Shown here: positions 35,714 through 47,500 of the stretch, piece after piece | Layout: the number at the start of each line of letters is the position of its first letter | Numbering within the stretch: position 1 is the stretch's first letter | Assembly (NCBI GenBank): GCA_013398295.1 | Contig: VZSF01007904.1 | Span: 277,332 to 341,331, forward strand | Direction: 5' to 3' | DNA length: 64,000 bases | Source: Chionis minor | Lineage: Eukaryota; Chordata; Aves; Charadriiformes; Chionididae | Translations under genes and position numbers: made by a program | The notes under the pieces: generated by a model | The model's database searches: none | What the model saw: only the letters and a program-made list of their open reading frames with translations | What the model was told of the DNA's origin: nothing

Positions 35714-38700
35714 CACAACCTCCTGGCCCACTTGGTTCTGGCACCAGGGCTTGGCTCCAGAACCTGCACTGCCCGTTTTTCACCCTGACCCCTCTCCTTC
35801 TAACAGCCCTTTGCTACCCCATGTATGGCATGAGGAGCTGGCTGAGCATCTTCCTCCTGCTCGCCCCTGTGGGTGCTCAGCAGATGCCAGGGCCTGTGCA
35901 GGGCTCTCCATCCAAGTGGCAGACAGGGCAGGTCCTAGCGGGGTGATAGACTCAAAACACGGGGCAGGGAGCTCCATGGGTACAGCCTCTCTCACCTTGC
36001 TGCTGTGACTCATGCCAAAACTGGTAGATCCCATCCATGGGGTCAGCTACATATGTGCCGCACCCAGGCATGAGCTTCACACATGGCCTGCCTTGACCAC
36101 TCTTTAGCATCCATCCATGATGAGGCCTCTGACCTCCATATTTGTTCTGCTTTTTCTGAACATCTCTGTCCTGCTCTACTGGTCTCCACCAGACCCCATT
36201 TCATCTGAGCTTCCTCTGTGCAACAGTGACCATCACAGCCAGCACCTGTTCAGCCCCATGGCAGCCACTCTGGCCCACCAGTGCCACCTTCCCTCTGGTG
36301 GACACGTGGCACAAGGCTGCAGTACTGATGCTCCTGGGGAGCATGAGGACATCTGACCTCAGGCAGTTCCTTGCAGTTCGGTGGGAGTGATGTGAGCCAA
36401 GGAGCTGTCATCTCCCGGTGGCCTCACGGCATCCCAAGCACCCCAGGTGGGATGCCAGGAGAAACACTGCAGGGAGAGGGGACAGGTGAGCACAGGAATG
36501 CAGTTTGCTGTTTCACCCCGGAGAAGGGTGGATGTGGTTGTGCCTGCACCCAGTTTTTAAAATCTTGACCATAAAGGGAAGCCAATTTCCGCCCTCCCTT
36601 CCCGCTTCGCCCTGGCTGGAGAGATGTCTGCATGAGTTATTACCTGGCTCGCTCTCCCCACAAGCAGGTGTCCCTGTGACCACTCGCTCAGCAGCATCAG
36701 GGCTGCATCATCGCCATGGACTACATCCGGGCATCATGCTCTGCACCGCCACCATGCACCTCTGGGCACATTGAAACAGCTGGGGTTGCCTGCTGGTCCA
36801 TGACCCACTGGTGCCGGAGTACGAGCTTGTACTTCAGTCGCTGATTCCCACCACAGAGCACCCTTGTCTCATCAGGATGCAAGGACAAGCTGAGATACTG
36901 GGGGAATGTGCACCACCTAAAAGCCAGCAGAGAAATAAATATCCATCAAATCTTCAGTCCCAGCCTTCTCACATTATGGCAGAGTGCTGAGGTGGAGTGA
37001 GATTTGTCCCTTCTGGAGAAACAAAACTGAGCGCTACCTTCCACAGCCACAAGAAAGGAACTGGGAGAGCAAAGGAAGAGAGAGGTGCAGAGGAAGAAGA
37101 TTAGCATGCAGTACAGAAAGGAAGGTAAGCAAAGACCTGCCTGCTCTCATGGACCACCCATGAATACTTCAGTGTGGAGATGCATGGCTCATTCGGGCTT
37201 CAACTCAGATACATTTTCCTCTCAATATATCTAGTGTTGCTCTCAGGTTATAGTTTCATTCATGCTTCTCTGCTTCTCTGCACTGGCACTTCAGCATTGC
37301 CTTTGTAAGCCCATACTTGTTAATGTTGCACTAAAATAGAATTAAATCAACAATGCCAACGTTTTTGTTGCAAATGCTTCAGGAGCAATGTGTTCCCACT
37401 AAAGGAGTGAAAAGCTGTTTTACATTAATAAAAATTGCTCTTTCCTGCTTGTCCTTTGCAAGAAATTCCTCAAAATGTCCATCAGACCTGCAGAACTCTT
37501 GCTCTACACACCTCTGCAACCATCTGGGACGAGCGGGACCGAAGCCCTCAGTGGATGTGTCCCTGCCCTAATCTCCAGCTCCTGTGCTGTTCAGCGTGGT
37601 GCATGGGGTCTCCTCTGTCTACATTCCCTCCCCATTCCCCATGATGGTTGAAGGGGTACTAGGCAAAGAAGAGCAGGACACAGAAAGTCAAAGGCTCTCT
37701 GAAAGGAGGCGGCAGCACATACATCCCCAGCCCTGTTAGGGGCAGCAACTTGAGACAGGATGAGGGGAATCTGACCCCAGTGCAACAGCACAGCATGGAC
37801 TGGGAACAGCTACCTCTGGTACAGCTCTGCTGGGCTGTAATCAGATCTTACCCCACTGAACATCATGCTGTGACATGTTTATACGACCAGACCCTTTCCC
37901 CTTCATTAGTATTGGGGTCAGGAGAAGTCAAAGGTCAGGCTCGAAGCTGATGATTTAATTTCTAAACAAAACCATCCCCTCCCTTTACCTTCCTCCTCAA
38001 AGAGCTTGGTTCATAAATTTTCATTTAGTACCACCAAGCTGACTTTTTCCCCCCTCACATTTTCTTTAACAAGAGGGATATTTCATTCCCCCAAACCAGA
38101 GGGCAGTCCCTTATTACCCTGAGTCCCAATCTATTTGGAAAGCTTTGGCCAGTATCCTGCCCCATGCTTCAATTTACACAGTGCCAGTCAAGATTGCTAG
38201 AAAAATAAAGGTAGCAGAGATGTGAAACCTCACAGCTGTCTCTCACCAGATCAGCAATCCCGCTGCCCAGTTTTAATGGCTCTGCCACTGATGTTCCCAC
38301 AGCATCAGCACCCTGTTTGACATGCTGGGGGCTGGAAAGTACAAAGCCAAACCCCGCTGTCAGAAATTGATGTGCTTCCTTTGCTTTGAAGAGAAAACAA
38401 GGACAAAGTAGAAAATGCATCTGGCTTTCAGGTTTGCTTCTTGCACTCGTGTGTACCCTAAAGTCTAGCTAAAGCTTAGTGTCAAAGAGTAAACCAAATC
38501 ACATGAGCCAAAGTGCAAAGCATCTGTGTTTCTCCCCAAGAAATCACATGTCCTGGGGAGGAACTGCGCTTGCTGCAAAGCCCTCTCCCCTCCACTGCCA
38601 TGGACAGCTCTGAGTCTCCTAAAAGGTTCAACCTTTCTATTGCTTTGCAAATCCTTCACTCTCATAGTGCACTTTTTCAGACATTCCCAGCACTGACGGT

Positions 38701-39517
38701 TCTTGGTGCTTGCTTGTCTAACAGCACCCTCCTTCTTTGAGGGACGTTTCACAGCTCAGCTGGCATGGGAAGTAAATTGGTTCCTGCCATACAAGGAGGA
38801 GGATGTTTAGACAGCCAGTTTCAAAAAAAGTTAGGGACTTGCGTGCTTAAACTCTGTGCAAAGCAAGGAACTGCTTTTCACAGCTGCTTATGAAAAGCCA
38901 ACTGGGACAACCTGACCTTTCCTGGAGCTGAATGCACTTTCTTCCCCAGAACTGCAGGTTCACATCCACAGGGAGGTCACAGTTAAAAACACATTTGCTG
39001 GTTTCAGCTGGGCCTCAGCTCCCATTGACCACACTGAAATAGGACAGTTCAAAACCAGCGGGTGATTTCTGAGCTGCAGGGTTGGACTCCTCTAGAGTCT
39101 CACAACAGTTTCAGGCTAGGAGGGCACATCTTCCTTTGTCAGCCTGGCCAGGGACCAAATAGTTGTGGATGGCTGCTCAGCAATTGCTGCTATCCCTGTA
39201 TAGCCCAGTGTTTTTATTTATGCCCTGGTGAAAAATAATCAATGTGAACAACCTCCCATCACAACCAATGATGGATTTTCTAAAAACAGTACCTATAAAT
39301 GTCCCCCAACCAGGAGTAAATGTGTGCATCTCCCACCCAGTGCAAGTGGTGGAGGTCATACCCAGCTCAGCCAGCTCTACTTTTCCAGCCCACTCGGCCA
39401 GTGCTGTTAAGGAAAGTTTCCCCTGACTAGGTTGTCTTCATCTCCCCAGCCTAGCTCAGAGCGAAGGACAGGGCCTGTGGGTTGGTGCCATCATGTGGAT
39501 ACAGCTGCAATGAAGAG

Positions 39518-39546
39518 CAGGAGGAGGAGGAGAAGCAGGAGGAAGA
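39518..39546. repeat. (GGA)n-like purine-rich repeat
   Basis: 'AGGAGGAGGAGGAGAAGCAG' is followed by GAGGAAGAA. It is a short imperfect GGA/GAA tract. Confidence 0.8.
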
Positions 39547-41178
39547 ATGCTGGGGAAAGGACAAATTTGACATTGTCAGGGTCTAAGCCTAGATCCCTCC
39601 TATGATACCAATGGGCTTAAGTAGGACCATGCTGCTTCATCCAGTTGGTTGAATAAATATAATAACAGCAAAAGCACATGCCACCTTATCTACCTTATGA
39701 CATCTCCAGGTGCTGACAGCCGATCTTCAGAGGGAGTTTTCCCAGATGATGCCCTAATGAAATCAGCAGCACTTGAGATTAAGATCTCTGCTGTGCTTGA
39801 AAGGCTGAGAAGCTGAAACAGAGCTGTGAGCGAGTCAGTCTACTTTATTCAAGCTTTCACTTTTGGAAACAGGGCTGAAACACACTCATGCATGTATCAT
39901 CCCCTCCAGGATCTCCAGGACTGTCTGGTCTACCAACACAAACATACTCTTGAACCTGAAGGAAAATCAGGCTGTGGATTTTGGCTAGTGGCAGAGGGTG
40001 GGTTCTTTACTCTGGGCTTGCATCCTGTCCTGGAAGTCACACAGTCCCCAAACTCCAACTCTCTTGCAAAACTGAAAAGCAATCCCAGCCCAGGATAAAA
40101 ATAAAGGATCCATGGGGCCCTGTCACTCTGGGGTCAAATGACACAGTGGACGTGCAATCAAGCTCCTTCATGTAATTTTTCCACCGCCTTTTACAGGCTA
40201 GATCTGAAATGGTGCCAAGTGACAAGCAGGGGGGGTAATGCATCATGAGCCTGGGGTTTCCTTTGTACAGTCAAAATTCCAAGCCAAGTCCTGCTGGCTG
40301 GGATGTTCCTGTTATCTTGCAGAAAAGAGCACTGAACTCTGATGGGCTCCTTCCAAAACCCCATCCTCTGCAACAGAAAGCAACCTGCCCTGGCTCAATG
40401 CTTCACTCCTTCCGGGATGAGGAGGGGGGACGAGCTTGGTTCCCACAAGAAGGGAGGAAGCCTGTGAGGACCCTGTCCAGGCACTACTCAGCCTCCCTCT
40501 CTTCAGAGGAGGCAGTCGTGTCTCAGTATTGACCCCTGCACCTCCCACAAACACGCTATGCCTGTCCACTCTTGTCATGTTTTTGGCTTTCCCCAAGTTC
40601 ACACTGCCAAGGTCTTTGCAGAGCACTCGTAGCATTGGAGCAGAGTGACTTCTCGCTCACAGGCGCACTGTTGCTGCCAGGATGGCTCTGGAGGTCTGGA
40701 TCTCAGCTTTAGAAGAGCTGGCCGCTGGGGACCTCCTTGGATGAGGTGCAAGGGACACGCAGGTGGTTGGCACTCAAGCCTGAGTGCCTGGACAAGCCAC
40801 ACTTGCACTGTGCTGGTTGTCATGGGTTGGACGACCAGCCTGTAGGTGCAGGTGGGATCTCATTCAGTAATCCATCAGTGGACATCCATCCTTAGCTAAC
40901 TGGCGCCCTGTTCCAGCCGGGTTTTGCAGCATGTGGATGACTGCATCCAGGATTCGTTAATGACCCAACCCCATGTTGCTGTTTCAGATTAAATTGTTCC
41001 CAACGCTATGCATTGTTATTTGGGAAACGTATGAATTTTTCCCATATGTCTTTGACCTATAAAATGAACATCCCTCAAAACTGAAAGGTTTTTGCCAGCT
41101 ACGATGTGTTTTCATTTCTTGTCTTTAAGCACATTTCATGGTCTGCCAAAACTTTTTAGGAGGTTGAAACTGAAGGCC

Positions 41179-41272
41179 TTGACTCAGGAAAACTCTTCAA
41201 ACACATGCCAAATAGGACTTACGCGCACACTTGCATCTAAGCACATGCTACAGGCCTGTGCTGGACTGAAAT
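41179..41272. repeat. Relic of an ancient amniote repeat
   Basis: 'TTGACTCAGGAAAACTCTTC', 'AAACACATGCCAAATAGGAC', 'TCTAAGCACATGCTACAGG' and 'CCTGTGCTGGACTGAA' follow in order an old bird/reptile motif: 'GATTCAGGAAAGCACTTAAG', 'CACATGCTTAA', then 'AAGTGCTTTGCTGGATTGG'. It is related to the relic at 13099-13198. The family name is unknown to me. Confidence 0.55.
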
Positions 41273-41733
41273 GTTTTCCCAAATTGGTGCCAAAAACCAT
41301 CTTCCTCTTCATTAACTCCTAGATTCTCAGATTCTGTCCTCGGCTTTATTGACAGTCACCTACAGGTGAAATTTGGCTTGCAGATGTGGAGCTCCTGGAT
41401 TGCAGAGAACAGCTAATTATTTGGGGATTGCTGGCTGGAGCTTTGGGAAGCTGTAAAAAGCCAGAGTAAGTAGAGGTGGGTGATGTCTTTTAAATTGATA
41501 TTCTTAAAAATATACAACAATTTACAGAAATTTCACAGAGTGGTTGGTTTTAACAACAACAAAATCTGGCAAAAAATCAGGTAGGCATATTTCAAGTGTT
41601 TCTAGATGAAAACTCTGAAAGGACTTTGATTAAAGAGTAAAATTTTAATTTTACAATATAAAAATGGACAGTGTCCAAATAAAATATTTCATTTCAGACT
41701 GACTCAAATATCTTGTTTAACAAAGAATATATC

Positions 41734-41755
41734 TTCTCTCTCTTTTTTTTTTTTT
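41734..41755. repeat. (TC)n-T12 tract
   Basis: A short TC run is followed by T12 and then AATTTT. It looks like a polypyrimidine tract, but the next AG does not open a convincing exon. Confidence 0.8.
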
Positions 41756-43647
41756 AATTTTGGTTTGCCAGAAATTTCCAACGTTTCATTTTTCAGTTCT
41801 TCCCAAATCAGTATTTCAACTTTTTGAAATCTTGCTGCTAGGAAAGTCAGTGCTCATACACCTATGAATATCCTGAGAACTGAAAACAGAAGAAGGAATG
41901 GAAAAGTTCAACTCTGAAATTTGTTAAGAACTTGCCAGTCGTCCATGAGGAATTCGAGCTGTGGCAGACACTGTGGGTATCAAAAGACAAGAGAATCTGT
42001 ACTCTGTTTCCAGGAAACAAACTTTTCATCATTACAATGAAAAATGCCAGACGGAGACAAGCCCCCCCCCTACCCCCCGCTCTGAGCTTTCAGCATTCCT
42101 ACCTGCACTGCTAAATCCCTAATTCAAGCGTCTTCTGCAGCATGCCTTTTATCTCGGCAGCACAACTCTCTACACGAAAGAAAGCCTATATTCTGTTTCA
42201 ACATATTTCTAACATAGTTAATGCTGTTAACCCGCAGAGCGCGGTTCTCGCAGGAGGTGTCTGAGACGGGGAATGGATGACAGTAGCTTCCCTCTTGCAA
42301 GCAATTCTTGCCTTTTTGGGGTGAGGTGAGGTCTTCAGTCCAAGATATTGGACAATCAGAGCAAGGCTTTGCCTGTCCTTTCCAGCTACAGAGAGTGGGC
42401 AGAGAAGTGTGTTTAGTTTATGACCATGCATGGCTTGCCCCACCGTGGGACCTTAGAAAAGGCTGCTGTGATGTAAGATGCAGGACTACGTAGTCTGAAG
42501 CACACAGCAATGCCTGCTGGGGTAGCGTGGTGCAGTGCACAGACCGAGCAGAGCGGTGATGGCAGCTCAGGAGAAGCTGCCTGCAGTGGCTGCTCTCCTG
42601 CCCAGGTTAACCAGCCTGTGCAGATCAGTGAGCACGTACCCATGGGTGCAGTCACATTTTCATCTACTGGGACTCTTCGCCTCCTGCTCTTCCCAAGTCC
42701 CAGCCTCCTGCGCTCTGGTCTTGTTTTTATCCCCTAACCTACCCCACTAAGCCAAAACTCCCATTGCAGAGCCCCCTGGATTTGTGAAATTACCCTTCTG
42801 GTATGTGTTCACACACAGGACTGGTGATGGCAGGTAGCACAAGGACCACTCTGTGGTGTCTGCAGCTCTGACCCCATTTCCCCAGACAAGCATTGTCCTC
42901 AAAAGCAAATCGTGGAGTAAAAGATGATGCTGGACTTTGTGTGAATTAAACCTGAAGTTTATATCTCAGCAAGATAGGAGTCAAGCAAATTCATGTGGTG
43001 AGCCCCACCATCAGGTCTGGCTCCACCCCTCCCAAGGCCAGTCTGAGCACACAGCTTCAAGACTGCTCTAAAAGTCACCAGCGCTGTGACCACTGAGCAT
43101 CCCACTTCCGAGCCTAGTCTGAGTATGCTGGATAGGGGGTTTCTTCACCAACCTGCATCCCCAGGCAGTGCTTTGGAGATGGTCTTTTTCATGCACAGAG
43201 CTTACACCAACAAAGCAACCGTAGCTCTTCCACCCATACGGCTATTACACAACAAGATGGCCAACAGAGAGGGAAAAAATGCGTAAATCACATTTTTTGA
43301 TCCTTAAAAAGTTTGGTCGCTCCTGAAATCAATTAAAAATGAAGACGCTTTAACGGGGAGTTGAAAGAAGCAGTTGGGTGGATCACATGTTTTTATTCCT
43401 ATTGTCAAATGGTAAAATTGTTCTCTTATTTAAGATGTCAAAAGCCTGTGAAGCAAACAAACAAACCCCAAAGCACCAGCTTCCCAACACCCAACCACAG
43501 TGAGATGTTCATGGACAGAAGGAAATGAGCTGCAAAACTTGCACAAAAACCCAAACCTCCCTGTGAAGGACTCTGCCAAAGTTAAGGGGAAAAGAGGTTA
43601 CAAACATTTGTGGGAAACAGTGCTAAAAGGGAAGGATAAAAGAGACC

Positions 43648-43664
43648 AAAAAAAAAAAAAAAAA
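43648..43664. repeat. A17 homopolymer in a purine-rich stretch
   Basis: An A17 run leads into 'GAAGAGGAAAGAGCAGAGGG'. About 210 bp downstream lies a second, purer purine tract, which suggests locally expanded purine sequence. Confidence 0.85.
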
Positions 43665-43876
43665 GAAGAGGAAAGAGCAGAGGGAGAGAGGACTGGGGCT
43701 AGGGCTGTGCCAGTCAGGAGGGATTTGGCCGGATGATGGTTTTACTGCATTTAAATGTGTAAGATATACTTTGATTAATTCTAGTAGACTACACCAAAGT
43801 TATACTTGCAACTCCCAGCACGCTAATTACGGAGAAGAGGCGGACAGTGACTCATGTTGGAAACAGCCCAACTTCC

Positions 43877-43920
43877 AAAGGGGAAAAAAAAGAGGGGGAA
43901 AAAAAAAAAAAAAAGAGGAA
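43877..43920. repeat. 44-bp uninterrupted purine tract
   Basis: All bases from 43877 to 43920 are A or G, including G4A8, GAG5 and an A16 run. Pure purine/pyrimidine tracts of this length can form triplex (H-DNA) structures if they have mirror symmetry. Symmetry here is only partial. Confidence 0.85.
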
Positions 43921-44554
43921 TCTTAGTGCTCAGGCAACCACAATGGTCCCTGGACCCGCTCTGGGAGAAAGGTCGGGGCAGGCACAGCTGTGGGGAAGGG
44001 CAGACTGTTCCCAAGGAGGGCTGGCAGGGACCCCCCGCACCAGGAGGATGGGGGGCATGGGCAGATGTTGGGGATACCCAGCTGTGGGGTGCCTCTCTGG
44101 TACTGGGTTTGCCCCAGCACCTCCCTGGCTACACAGGCAGGGCAGCTGTTTCCCCCAGGATGCTGCCATCCCAGCAGATATACCCTTGGGAAGGTGTCAT
44201 TGAGGTCTGCCCTAGGTAGGACATTTCTCCTCCCTGACACCAAAAAAACCCTTCTGCCAGGTGATGAAATGCAAGAGGGCAGGAGCTGGGGGATTGCTGC
44301 ATGCCCTTGCCTCTACCACCACCCCGTCACCAAGCCTTTCAAAGCCAACCCCAGCCAAAATGCTGGAGGCATGGTGTTGCAGAGACACAGGTGGAGCCCA
44401 CCAGCCCTGGGTTGCACGAAGACCAGGTCTGATGGGTCACAGAGGGAAAGGCAAAATCACGGACCTCATGTTAAGGCTCAAGTGTCCCAGATGGCTCCTG
44501 CACAATAAGGAGCTCCCTTCCCTCTGTTCATAAAATATTTAGCAAGAAGGAGAT

Positions 44555-44579
44555 GCGCGCGCGCGCACACACACACACA
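44555..44579. repeat. (GC)6(AC)6 alternating purine-pyrimidine microsatellite
   Basis: Six GC units (44555-44566) run straight into AC units (44567-44579), giving 25 bp of perfect purine-pyrimidine alternation. This is the sequence type most prone to Z-DNA. Confidence 0.92.
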
Positions 44580-47500
44580 GAGATGTTTGCTCAGCAATAA
44601 TTACTGCCAGCTCCAAAACATCTCTCGGGGCAACAGTGGAGAAACTAATGGGGGTCCTTGCCTGATATTTATTATCCCATCTCAGCTCCATTCTCATCTA
44701 GTCATTTTTAGCTCTCCGAGAAGCTGACAGCATCAGAAACTGAAGCCAGAGCATCAGATTAACAACATCTTTCTTCTCCAGGCTTTCAGCCACATGTTTG
44801 AATTGGTTCAGTCCATGGATAAAACTGAAACCCCATAATCTTACAGGCTCAAGACAGAGGTGGGGGGGATGGGGGAGATGGGGATGACAGACAATGCCAA
44901 TTGTAGCCAATTTTAGTTCAATTTCTTTAGCTTCTTTCTTTAGGGAAAGAAAGATAGTTACTTATTTTTTAAATTTATTTTTATATGTATTTTTTTAAAG
45001 AAAACAAGAGAAGAAGCTGCAGGATCCATCTCCACCACCCTGGCTCACGGCTTAGACTGCAACTTGGCAACACTGTGTGTTGCATGGGCATGCATTTCTC
45101 TAGACCTGAGCGGCAACCTATCTTGTGGCCTTCAGATGGAGTTAATGATGAAATGAAGCAGTGACAAGCCATTACTCTGCCACAGCGTGTTCTCTTCTGC
45201 CTCCCTGACTCCACCACAGAACCAACTGACACCACCACTGCTAGAGGCAAGTGGAAGGTTGAGGAGATTATTTCCTCCTATTGTGTTCTCTTGGGAAACA
45301 TAGACATCAGTAGGTTGGGGAGCTCTGTAGTTCTGGGCAGGGTATGGACATCCACCATACTCCAATTTCACAACATCCATATGAGGAGGTTTTCCCCATC
45401 ATTCACGCACCAGCATGCTGCTGAATCAACCTTCAAAATGGAAGAGCCATGTAGGATGTCAAGCTTGTTCTCCAGAGAGGGCTGTTGCAATTGGGGAATG
45501 AAGCCGCTTGGGGTTCTCCCTTTGGGGAGGGAAAATTAACCAAACCACAGGCTGAAGAGCTGCAGAAACAGCTACGAAATGCAAAGACAGGACAGGTCAG
45601 ATGATGTGGGAAGGAGTTAAAGGCATCCTAATTCAAAATGTCTGTGACGTCCAGGCCTCAGCCCCCTTCCAGAGAGGTTCTAACACCCTGCAAGCATGTG
45701 ATGGTGCACTGTGAGCCTGGAGTAGGTGTCTTGTGGAGATAAGAATCAAGCTGCTCTGCAAGACTCATGTTTTCTGGGAGGCCACAGGAGTGGAGCAACT
45801 ACTGGATGGAAGCAAATGCTCCATCACAAAAGAGGAACCCATCACAGACCCGGCAGTGGATAACAGCTTGGGTCTCCTCCACTCATCCATTTCTTAAGTG
45901 AAGAATATACAGACAATTTGGTCTGGTGACCTGTGAGATCTTCCAAGGGGGAAATAAACTGTTTTCTTGATGGAAAAACAGAGTTTTAAGAAAACAAGAG
46001 TTTGATAACATCCATTTGGCAGAGTTGTCCATTGGGAAATGTCACGAGAGTTGTGCATTTGGGCTCCCCACAACTTCCTTGCTTTCTGATTCATGCCACA
46101 GGACAGCACCTTCTCTCCCCAGCATGCTGCTGGGCTCCAGCAATGTCTCTCATGGTTCATCACCCAGGAGACATGGGGCACCATGTGGAAGGAGGCTCCA
46201 GGCCACAGGCTGGCCACCTGCCTAAAGACAGATGCTGGTGCTGACCTAGAACATGTCAGCATGGCTTGATCTCCGTAACACATATCGACTCTGAAGTTCA
46301 TTAATGTAAATAAGCAGAAAGCAGATCACTTGCAAACTCCCATAAAGCTGTCCATGGATGGGGCAGGGAGGGCTTTCCCTGAGACCAAATCACCTACAAA
46401 ACTCTTCAGGATGCTCTAAAGAAAATCACAACCCCTGAAAAGCCGTAGCTGAGACTTTCTAATTACTGCAGCAGGGAAGGGGTTACTCAGGAGCTATGGG
46501 AGGCCATCTCTGCCATTCTTCATCCCTTAGCTAACCGTTGGCCAGTGAAATCTGATGGCATCCACAGGGCACAGGCACTGTGGGTTAGAGACCACCACCA
46601 CAACCACATGTTCTACTGGTCCCTCCGTTGTTTAGCTGTGGGGTCTCAGTATGGCCAAGGGCCACAGCACACCTTGGTCAGATGTTCTCCTAGACCGTTA
46701 ACGTAGTGGAGCTTGGACAAAAAGCTGTTGACACCTGGCAGGGCACAGTGACACCTGCATTGTTGCTCTCCTCTCGGTGGGGAGCTGGTGCATGCAGGCA
46801 GTCAGCTACAGGGGAAAAACCCCTAGGCTTTCAGAGACGTTGCTTGCTCTGCCTTCCCTTTTCCTACCCTCTTTATTTTCCCCTCCTTGCTATTGCAGCT
46901 GCAAGGCAGAGTGCTGATGAGACAAGATTAGGTCCAACCCCAGTTCGTCATTTCCCAATAATTAGCTTGGGTTACCAGAGAAAGGACATCAATGTTTTCT
47001 CAGGTCGCTGTTGAGACTCCCAACCGCAAGTATGCCAGGGAAAACGGGTGATGCTGTTATGTGGGGGTACTGAGCCACATGAAAGTGGTGCAGTTCTTTG
47101 CTCTGGGCTGGGAGACAGTGTGTTGCTGCCTATAGTGCTTCTCTAACATCCAAAACACCTTGTTGCATTAGGGAACATAGAAGTCCAAGTCTTTGGTATT
47201 TAACCCAATCGCCACTAACACTCCCATTGCATATTGGGATGTTTTATCTATGCATTTATCTGTGCATTGCCTGTGATAATACTGCCTGCAGTGATACATG
47301 CAGGCACACACATGCTGCGTCATAGAGCACGTGCTGAATCATCACGGAGCTGACAAAAGATCAAAACCATCTGAAGCTGCTGACATACTGCTATTTATCA
47401 TGTAAAGTTCCTTGAGCCTCTGCTGCCTGGGCCCTATAAGCAATATCATCTTAAAAACAGCATCGCCATATAAGCAATTTCATTCTCTAACCACCACAAT

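Larger units (their letters stand above)
29606..43876. other. Non-coding stretch between putative convergent gene ends
   Basis: No gene recognised. The best open frames (191 codons at 34203-34778, 155 at 32836-33303) have no domains and are matched by overlapping frames on the other strand. One notable patch is the CpG cluster near 35.65-35.71 kb with a short signal-peptide-like frame after it. A short CA-rich piece lies near 32540-32558, and a C9 run at 42062-42070. Ancient repeat relics and microsatellites are listed separately. Confidence 0.6.

Noticed and set aside
39081..39110. GGTTGGACTCCTCTAGAGTC, resembling CR1 3'UTR
   Set aside because: The match breaks after a few bases and the diagnostic downstream segment is absent.
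39600..39645. 'ACCAATGGGCTTAAGTAGGA' as another ancient repeat relic
   Set aside because: Only one short submotif fits, and the flanks do not continue the pattern.
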